Positions 55,461-64,000 of a stretch of DNA of 64,000 nucleotides are shown here, in pieces (position 1 is the first letter of the stretch; the number at the start of each line of letters is the position of its first letter). The notes beneath the pieces were generated by a model. The model saw nothing but the letters and a program-made list of their open reading frames with translations, was not told the DNA's origin and ran no database searches. Origin of the DNA: Symsagittifera roscoffensis. Taxonomy: Eukaryota; Xenacoelomorpha; Acoela; Convolutidae. The stretch is from positions 35,281,152 to 35,345,151 of the forward strand of contig NC_087066.1 in the NCBI RefSeq assembly GCF_963678635.1, read 5' to 3'. The translations under genes were made by a program, and so were the position numbers.

Positions 55461-55815
55461 CAAAGTCTCTTCGTGGTTTCCTAGCAATTGATGGTGGTTC
55501 CTCTTGCTCATACAGTTTCCTCAGAGCTATGTCAATTGCTTCTCCGAGTAGAACATTTGTATATAAACTCTTCCCATCTAGAGATATCAAATTTTCCTTG
55601 GGCTCAAGATTAGTGCTCTGTAAAATATCTCTCGCATCTAGTGAGTTGGTTTCGATGTTCGCGCCCTCAACTTTTTCGGAAAATTTTGCTAGAACCTTGT
55701 TAAATTTATAATAAGAGCTACCAGGCAATGAGAGAACCGGTCTTAAGGGGGTATTCTTTTTATGCATCTTCGCCAACCCATAAAGTCTGGCAGACTGCCC
55801 CTCAGTAGACCTCAT
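55441..55815 (-). pseudogene. Penelope-like RT, N-terminal part (unit 1)
   Basis: 124-codon frame with SARLYGLAKMHKKNTPLRPV (fingers block with the LYGLxKxHK signature) and ENLISLDGKSLYTNVLLGEA (motif A with the catalytic Asp, followed by SLYTN). It ends at FENTLKL where the right inverted arm intrudes. The start of the RT and any upstream region are not recognised before 55860. Confidence 0.75.
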
Positions 55816-55890
55816 CCTTCTGCAACGATTCTCACTTATTTCGTCTTTTTTCCCTCATAGCCAACAACTCCTTATTGATGTCTCTTTCTA

Positions 55891-58534
55891 TCACTTTGAA
55901 ACCCGAATTTTTTAGAGAAATTGTAACAAACAATGAAATCAACTTTAGCGCATTCTCTTTTTCGAAAACAAACGGAGGCCATAAACCATTTAACATGGAA
56001 AAACCGTTTATTCCTTAGTGCCATAGCAAAGTCGATATCATGGTCGAATTGTGGTACAATTGCTTACCTAACATAGTCTCTAAATACGTTCCTAAGAAAC
56101 CAGATATAGAAGCTCATTAGCACCGTATGTGACCTCAGAAACTTCAAATCTCATCAAAATAGTTGAATCAATGAAACAAAATGTAGAAAAAATCTTACCG
56201 AACATCGATTAAACAAAATAAATTCTGTTGAAAGTCAACTTGAAATGAGAATGAACGAAGATCAGAGTTTATATGAAGAAGCTCTGTTCATTGGCTGAAA
56301 CTTCTCAAAACTGCAAAAATACCTCAAAGTATTCAAAAACTGAGTCCATACCTGGTGCAATTTTCCTAGACAAGAAAACGGCGTTTTCTGACGTGAATAA
56401 AGCTAAAAAATTCAACGAGTACTTTCAATGTGTTTTCAGCCAAACCACTCATATTTCTTAAGATAACTCACAATAAATTAACACATCAACGAATTTTTAT
56501 AAGTAAGTGAATTCGAAACAATAATCGAAAATCTGGACCTCAACAAAGCAAAAGGACCTGATAACATTGGAAACCTTCTCTTGAAGAAACTCGGCTGTTC
56601 TATCTCTAAATCTTTGAATTCATTATTTTACACGATTGCTATTCAATATATTTTTCGAACAACGTGGAAGTAAGTGAAATCATTCCCATTTTCAAAGCAG
56701 GAGATGAACAATTAGCTTCCAATTACCGCCCAATAAGTCTAGTTACAGTAATGTCAAAAGTGTTAGAAAAATTAATGTTCGAGAAGTGATACCCTCATCG
56801 AAACTGATGATCTCAAAATCTCAGCCTAGTGGTAGACAAAAAGTTCCACAGTTACAAAATAAATTGAATACCTGCATGAAATATACGCTTACTATGATAA
56901 CATTGAAACGAACCATCTGCCTTGTCTCTACTTGCATTTCCAAAAAGATGTTCGACAAGGTTAATCATGGAAAGATTATTGAAAAAAATAGGAGTTGTGG
57001 TTTTGCAAGATCATGCCTAAAACTATTAGAATATTTTTTGCGTTGTAGAAAACATACTGTTTGCGTCGGACGAGCAGTATGTGACGCTTCGCCTGTATAC
57101 AGTGATGTTCATCCTCTATAATAAGGACGTACCCGAGTGCTTAATGTCTGCAAGCTTTGCTATGCTGATGATTACAAAACTTTCGGACAACCCTGCAACG
57201 ATTACTATAGACGCAAAAAGAATCTGAAATCGGTGCACCAAAATTTGTAGGGAAGTTAATTTTTCATAAACTAAAACACTTGGCATCAAAGTCAGTTCAA
57301 TTGTGGAAGTAAAAAAAAACAGTAATCGAGGAAGTAAACAAAATGAAGAGATTTTTGATACAAAACGTTTTAAAGGTTTCTGCAACTATGTGCATCGTCA
57401 GGATTTTTCCAATTAATTAATCTAAATGACGATAAAACATCAATTTACAAATGTTATTTACAATAATTCACCTAAATTTTGGTTCAAGACAATCCTGTTA
57501 AAACATTACCAAATCACAGTTGACATCTCTAATCACTATTTAGATAAAAATAGTTTGAACCTCGAAATTAATTATATATTTTTTAACTAATTTGTCTGGA
57601 AATTTCTGAGTCATAATTTTGATTTTGACATGTACGTTTTTAAAAAAGTTCTTAAAAAAGCGAACTGAAAGACATCGGTTTTATAGTAACTAATAATTTG
57701 AAGTGGACATAGAATGCAAAAACAGGATCAGCCAAAGCTCTATAGGCGTTATATTCAGTAAAAAGGAATATCTCGAAACTGAAAACAAAGCATATAAAAC
57801 TACTAGCCTACAAAACAAATGTTGCCCAGAAAATAATCGAAATTGTGCAGAGGAAAGCAACAACAAGGATTTTAGGTACATTTGTGTGCTTGAGCCGGCA
57901 CTCATACACAGCTAACTTTTTCTTCATATGTCTTGACCACATTGTTTATTTTCTGTTAATAATTGAATTTTTTTACCGTTTAGGTACATATCATGGATAA
58001 AAAGACAGATTGATTCAGTCTAATATCCTAAAGCTGTCACTTTATCTTGAACTGCACCTTCCAATTTTACTTCATCGAATTATCAATGACAAAACAGATC
58101 TGCAGTGGGGAAAAATTTATTTTAATATAAGAAAAAGGACAAACAAGACATTCGAGCTTAAAGAAATATGAAAGCACCAAATTCAGACTTCAAAAGTCTG
58201 AATCCGACCCAACCATCTGACTAATTTTGTTTCTGTCACTTACAGATTTCTTATTATCTTTGTTTGCTTGAGAGAAACTCCAAGAGACTTGAGAGCAACC
58301 GGAGGAACAGAGTTTGGTGCTCTGATAAACAGACTACCGAAAACTATTGACTTCAGACGGGCCTGGTGCTCTGATAAAACTGGTGCTCTGATAAATAGAC
58401 TGCCGAAAACTATTGACTTCAAACGGGCCTTTGGATTGAAAAGCAGACTTATATGTTACTTATGGAACTACTTTGATACGAAATACCAGCACCATAACAC
58501 AAACTCGGAAGATATGAACTGCAGTCAGAACTAA
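55891..58534 (+). pseudogene. LINE 3' half, array unit 2
   Basis: Begins in the endonuclease-RT linker, so it lacks ORF1 and the EEP domain. RT blocks, the shifted YADD, the thumb and the C-terminal tail (58268-58534) match unit 1, including shared stops. Confidence 0.75.
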
Positions 58535-58943
58535 CTTCACTAGGAATGCGTTAAAATTGCAAATTCAAACAAAAGTTTTCGCACATTTTTGTGCATCTTC
58601 AGGTTTTAAAAATTCGAAACTTCCTGTACAAAAAGATCAAAAATCATAAAAAATGTCATACACATCATTATTTCAAAACTTAAAAAATTCAACAAATCAA
58701 AAATTTACAAATATTACTGAAATTATGGAACAACTAATATGTAACAATTGTAAAAATTTTGTCAGAAATTTCAATCCTTCAATCACATTTCTCTTGTACT
58801 GAAGGGGGCGCAGCTTTCGAAATTTAGTATGGTACCTGTATTTGTTGGTTTTTGATACCTCCCTTAGTTCGTTTTGCTGCTTTTGTCAATTCTAATTTGT
58901 AAATCTAAAATGTAAAAATTCCCGTTTGTGTTTGATGTCTCTA

Positions 58944-59375
58944 TTAGTAACTGTAAATTTGGACGTAGTAAGTTTGCAGCCCGTAGCACCTTTTCAGGAT
59001 CACCCTCACTGTTCTCTCTATATCGTCAACGTAACGGACAAATAAATTAGCTTGCTCCACTGACTTATTTTTCTTTCTTATCGCGATGCATTTTCTACAG
59101 TACGAGATGGTTTCACTTATAATTCGATACTCATCATCTGATAAATCAGCGCATTTTACGTGATACCAGTTCAAACAGCATTCACATTCTACACCTTTTG
59201 ACCTGGACGTGACTTTCTTTTTGCACTCGGGACATATTCCGTTAAGATCTTTTTCGGGCAAAAACATTTCGGGAATATCCCTAGATAGTGCAGTTTCGTA
59301 TTGCTTCAGCCAAAAATTTGCCAAAATAACGGCAATAGATGCCCCATTGCCAAACCATCTTTCTGAACGTAACAT
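58944..59375 (-). pseudogene. Penelope-like RT palm with PHD finger, unit 2
   Basis: Same 143-residue product as unit 1; all eight zinc ligands and YVDD are kept. Confidence 0.75.
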
Positions 59376-59397
59376 GTTGCCTTGGACTTGAAATGGA

Positions 59398-59451
59398 CTT
59401 GACTAACTGCCATGTTCAACAGTCTCTTCGTGTACATGGCAGTTAGTCAAG
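59398..59451. repeat. Perfect 18-bp stem hairpin (unit 2)
   Basis: Exact copy of the unit 1 hairpin; arms 59398-59415 and 59434-59451. Confidence 0.9.
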
Positions 59452-59480
59452 TAAGTGGGTGCTAACATGTAAGTGGGTGC

Positions 59481-59741
59481 AAATCCATCTATGTTGGCCA
59501 GACGGTCCGACATCTCACCACAAGGATTGAGGAACACCGAAAAAAGGATACCCCAGTTGGACAGCATTTAAGGCAGTGTGGTAGTGAGAGTGGTAAGTCT
59601 GAGTTTAATTGGAAAATAATCAACCAGGCGTCCAGCAGCATCAAGTTACTTACATTAGAGGCGCTGCACATTAGGAAAGAGAGATCGGGAACTAACACGC
59701 GCGACGAGTTTAGAAGTAGGGAGCTGACACTAAAGCTTTAG
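59481..59741 (+). pseudogene. Penelope-like GIY-YIG fragment, unit 2
   Basis: Same open frame as 54857-55117, equally lacking the GIY strand. Confidence 0.75.
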
Positions 59742-60064
59742 TTCCAGAATCGAAAAATTCTGGCTAAAACAACAAAATTTTGAAAAAACTTACATGTTAG
59801 CATTAAAATTAGCCACAAAACGAAAATGTGAAAATGAAATTGAAAAAAACTCTCAAAAATTTGTGACAAAATGTTTTAAAATGTTACATAATAGTTGTTA
59901 CATAATTTCAGTGATATTTGTAAAGTTTTGATTGGTTGAATTTTTAAAATTTTGAAGTAATGATGTGTGTGACACTTTTTATGATCTTTGATCATTTTGT
60001 ACAGATAGTTTAGAATTTTTAAAACCTGAAGATGCACAAAATGTGCAAAAACGTTTGTTTGAAT

Positions 60065-60439
60065 TTACAATTTTAACGTATTCTCAAAGTCTCTTCGTGG
60101 TTTCCTAGCAATTGATGGTGGTTCCTCTTGCTCATACAGTTTCCTCAGAGCTATGTCAATTGCTTCTCCGAGTAGAACATTTGTATATAAACTCTTCCCA
60201 TCTAGAGATATCAAATTTTCCTTGGGCTCAAGATTAGTGCTCTGTAAAATATCTCTCGCATCTAGTGAGTTGGTTTCGATGTTCGCGCCCTCAACTTTTT
60301 CGGAAAATTTTGCTAGAACCTTGTTAAATTTATAATAAGAGCTATCAGGCAATGAGAGAACCGGTCTTAAGGGGGTATTCTTTTTATGCATCTTCGCCAA
60401 CCCATAAAGTCTGGCAGACTGCCCCTCAGTAGACCTCAT
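60065..60439 (-). pseudogene. Penelope-like RT N-terminal part, unit 2
   Basis: Same as 55441-55815 with one residue change (SLPDSS for SLPGSS). Confidence 0.75.
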
Positions 60440-60514
60440 CCTTCTGCAACGATTCTCACTTATTTCGTCTTTTTTCCCTCATAGCCAACAACTCCTTATT
60501 GATGTCTCTTTCTA

Positions 60515-63157
60515 TCACTTTGAAACCCGAATTTTTTAGAGAAATTGTAACAAACAATGAAATCAACTTTAGCGCATTCTCTTTTTCGAAAACAAACGGA
60601 GGCCATAAACCATTTAACATGGAAAAACCGTTTATTCCTTAGTGCCATAGCAAAGTCGATATCATGGTCGAATTGTGGTACAATTGCTTACCTAACATAG
60701 TCTCTAAATACGTTCCTAAGAAACCAGATATAGAAGCTCATTAGCACCGTATGTGACCTCAGAAACTTCAAATCTCATCAAAATAGTTGAATCAATGAAA
60801 CAAAATGTAGAAAAAATCTTACCGAACATCGATTAAACAAAATAAATTCTGTTGAAAGTCAACTTGAAATGAGAATGAACGAAGATCAGAGTTTATATGA
60901 AGAAGCTCTGTTCATTGGCTGAAACTTCTCAAAACTGCAAAAATACCTCAAAGTATTCAAAAACTGAGTCCATACCTGGTGCAATTTTCCTAGACAAGAA
61001 AACGGCGTTTTCTGACGTGAATAAAGCTAAAAAATTCAACGAGTACTTTCAATGTGTTTTCAGCCAAACCACTCATATTTCTTAAGATAACTCACAATAA
61101 ATTAACACATCAACGAATTTTTATAAGTAAGTGAATTCGAAACAATAATCGAAAATCTGGACCTCAACAAAGCAAAAGGACCTGATAACATTGGAAACCT
61201 TCTCTTGAAGAAACTCGGCTGTTCTATCTCTAAATCTTTGAATTCATTATTTTACACGATTGCTATTCAATATATTTTTCGAACAACGTGGAAGTAAGTG
61301 AAATCATTCCCATTTTCAAAGCAGGAGATGAACAATTAGCTTCCAATTACCGCCCAATAGGTCTAGTTACAGTAATGTCAAAAGTGTTAGAAAAATTAAT
61401 GTTCGAGAAGTGATACCCTCATCGAAACTGATGATCTCAAAATCTCAGCCTAGTGGTAGACAAAAAGTTCCACAGTTACAAAATAAATTGAATACCTGCA
61501 TGAAATATACGCTTACTATGATAACATTGAAACGAACCATCTGCCTTGTCTCTACTTGCATTTCCAAAAAGATGTTCGACAAGGTTAACCATGGAAAGAT
61601 TATTGAAAAAAATAGGAGTTGTGGTTTTGCAGGATCATGCCTAAAACTATTAGAATATTTTTTGCGTTGTAGAAAACATACTGTTTGCGTCGGACGAGCA
61701 GTATGTGACGCTTCGCCTGTATACAGTGATGTTCATCCTCTATAATAAGGACGTACCCGAGTGCTTAATGTCTGCAAGCTTTGCTATGCTGATGATTACA
61801 AAACTTTCGGACAACCCTGCAACGATTACTATAGACGCAAAAAGAATCTGAAATCGGTGCACCAAAATTTGTAGGGAAGTTAATTTTTCAAAAACTAAAA
61901 CACTTGGCATCAAAGTCTGTTCAATTGTGGAAGTAAAAAAAACAGTAATCGAGGAAGTAAACAAAATGAAGAGATTTTTGATACAAAACGTTTCAAAGGT
62001 TTCTGCAACTATGTGCATCGTCAGGATTTTTCCAATTAATTAATCTAAATGACGATAAAACATCAATTTACAAATGTTATTTACAATAATTCACCTAAAT
62101 TTTGGTTCAAGACAATCCTGTTAAAACATTACCAAATCACAGTTGACATCTCTAATCACTATTTAGATTAAAATAGTTTGAACCTCGAAATTAATTATAT
62201 ATTTTTTAACTAATTTGTCTGGAAATTTCTGAGTCATAATTTTGATTTTGACATGTACGTTTTTAAAAAAGTTCTTAAAAAAGCGAACTGAAAGACATCG
62301 GTTTTATAGTAACTAATAATTTGAAGTGGACATAGAATGCAAAAACAGGATCAGCCAAAGCTCTATAGGCGTTATATTCAGTAAAAAGGAATATCTCGAA
62401 ACTGAAAACAAAGCATATAAAACTACTAGCCTACAAAACAAATGTTGCCCAGAAAATAATCGAAATTGTGCAGAGGAAAGCAACAACAAGGATTTTAGGT
62501 ACATTTGTGTGCTTGAGCCGGCACTCATACACAGCTAACTTTTTCTTCATATGTCTTGACCACATTGTTTATTTTCTGTTAATAATTGAATTTTTTTACC
62601 GTTTAGGTACATATCATGGATAAAAAGACAGATTGATTCAGTCTAATATCCTAAAGCTGTCACTTTATCTTGAACTGCACCTTCCAATTTTACTTCATCG
62701 AATTATCAATGACAAAACAGATCTGCAGTGGGGAAAAATTTATTTTAATATAAGAAAAAGGACAAACAAGACATTCGAGCTTAAAGAAATATGAAAGCAC
62801 TAAATTCAGACTTCAAAAGTCTGAATCCGACCCAACAATCTGACTAATTTTGTTTCTGTCACTTACAGATTTCTTATTATCTTTGTTTGCTTGAGAGAAA
62901 CTCCAAGAGACTTGAGAGCAACTGGAGGAACAGAGTTTGGCGCTCTGATAAACAGACTACCGAAAACTATTGACTTCAGACGGGCCTGGTGCTCTGATAA
63001 AACTGGTGCTCTGATAAATAGACTGCCGAAAACTATTGACTACAAACGGGCCTTTGGATTAAAAAGCAGACTTATATGTTACTTATGGAACTACTTTGAT
63101 ACGAAATACCAGCACCATAACACAAACTCGGAAGATATGAACTGCAGTCAGAACTAA
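60515..63157 (+). pseudogene. LINE 3' half, array unit 3
   Basis: Collinear with units 1 and 2. A one-base loss in the A run near 61935 and a few substitutions are its own. Confidence 0.75.
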
Positions 63158-63566
63158 CTTCACTAGGAATGCGTTAAAATTGCAAATTCAAACAAACGTT
63201 TTCGCACATTTTTGTGCATCTTCAGGTTTTAAAAATTCGAAACTTCCTGTACAAAAAGATCAAAAATCATAAAAAATGTCAAACACATCATTATTTCAAA
63301 ACTTAAAAAATTCAACAAATCAAAAATTTACAAATATTACTGAAATTATGGAACAACTAATATGTAACAATTGTAAAAATTTTGTCAGAAATTTCAATCC
63401 TTCAATCACATTTCTCTTGTACTGAAGGGGGCGCAGCTTTCGAAATTTAGTATGGCACCTGTATTTGTTGGTTTTTGATACCTCCCTTAGTTCGTTTTGC
63501 TGCTTTTGTCAATTCTAATTTGTAAATCTAAAATGTAAAAATTCCCGTTTGTGTTTGATGTCTCTA

Positions 63567-63998
63567 TTAGTAACTGTAAATTTGGACGTAGTAAGTTTGC
63601 AGCCCGTAGCACCTTTTCAGGATCACCCTCACTGTTCTCTCTATATCGTCAACGTAACGGACAAATAAATTAGCTTGCTCCACTGACTTATTTTTCTTTC
63701 TTATCGCGATGCATTTTCTACAGTACGAGATGGTTTCACTTATAATTCGATACTCATCATCTGATAAATCAGCGCATTTTACGTGATACCAGTTCAAACA
63801 GCATTCACATTCTAGACCTTTTGACCTGGACGTGACTTTCTTTTTGCACTCGGGACATATTCCGTTAAGATCTTTTTCGGGCAAAAACATTTCGGGAATA
63901 TCCCTAGATAGTGCAGTTTTGTATTGCTTCAGCCAAAAATTTGCCAAAATAACGGCAATAGATGCCCCATTGCCAAACCATCTTTCTGAACGTAACAT
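63567..63998 (-). pseudogene. Penelope-like RT palm with PHD finger, unit 3
   Basis: Same frame as units 1 and 2, with two substitutions (YKTAL for YETAL, and GLECEC for GVECEC). All zinc ligands are kept. Its start lies at the window edge. Confidence 0.75.
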
Positions 63999-64000
63999 GT

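Larger units (their letters stand above)
51265..55890. repeat. 4.62-kb tandem array, unit 1
   Basis: Starts at TCACTTTGAAACCCG inside the LINE endonuclease-RT linker and ends in CTCTTTCTA before the same word at 55891. It holds the LINE 3' half plus a composite Penelope-like element. Only a few differences separate it from unit 2. Confidence 0.95.
55891..60514. repeat. 4.62-kb tandem array, unit 2
   Basis: 4,624 bp, differing from unit 1 by a few substitutions and two net bases. Same order of LINE 3' half and Penelope composite. Confidence 0.95.
60515..64000. repeat. 4.62-kb tandem array, unit 3 (cut by window edge)
   Basis: Starts at the same TCACTTTGAAACCCG word and runs to the window end inside the PHD-bearing RT frame. 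The array continues beyond the window. Confidence 0.95.

Overview
The window is AT-rich animal-type DNA made almost entirely of decayed, repeatedly duplicated transposable elements. I found no intact host protein gene, no operon and no CRISPR array. The element families recognised are a Polinton/Maverick, two SGNH- or PHD-associated non-LTR-type retroelements, a Penelope-like element with a GIY-YIG domain, a retroviral/gypsy-type integrase and a foldback DNA element carrying a tRNA-Arg-like sequence. Together they point to an invertebrate metazoan, plausibly a cnidarian. That assignment is inference from element types only.

Layout. (1) 1-25507: three degenerate copies of a compound unit. Each has a Polinton left terminal repeat, a minus-strand protein-primed DNA polymerase B (PolB) pseudogene, a minus-strand retroviral-type integrase fragment (copies 1 and 2), and a long retroelement-like stretch called region B here. 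Between copies 1 and 2, part of region B is itself tandemly duplicated (7206-9165 and 9166-11129). Both of those copies carry a ~935-bp foldback element with a tRNA-Arg(TCG)-like sequence. (2) 21156-36862: one complete-length (~15.7 kb) Polinton with ~560-bp inverted termini. PolB lies on the minus strand at the left. Packaging ATPase, integrase, minor capsid-like, small pVI/PY-like, major capsid-like and adenain-like protease remnants lie on the plus strand at the right. Every gene is frameshifted, stopped or missing key residues. Between the two gene blocks are a candidate promoter region (CRE and CCAAT motifs), a small ORF with one stop, a 1.19-kb tandem duplication and a 270-bp inverted repeat. 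(3) 33409-45129: the Polinton right end plus ~2.4 kb of flank is tandemly duplicated (~5.86-kb units). Inside the flank, a ~1.2-kb repeat carries an SGNH-hydrolase fragment joined to a GC-rich segment of unknown origin. (4) 45121-47570: remnant of a retroelement with SGNH hydrolase, PHD-like finger, YADD reverse transcriptase, Cys-rich finger and endonuclease-like domains. (5) 49050-64000: a LINE remnant (ORF1-like, EEP endonuclease and RT) whose 3' half, joined to a head-to-head Penelope-like element, forms a 4.62-kb tandem array of at least 2.75 copies running off the right edge.

The coding remnants do not form a working pathway now. The ancestral Polinton would have combined PolB replication, integrase-mediated insertion and capsid/ATPase/protease functions. 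Lesions shared between copies show that inactivation came before the segmental duplications. The most unusual points are a PHD finger inside the Penelope RT palm, the tRNA-bearing foldback element with empty sites in sister copies, and the GC-rich chimeric segment beside the SGNH fragment.
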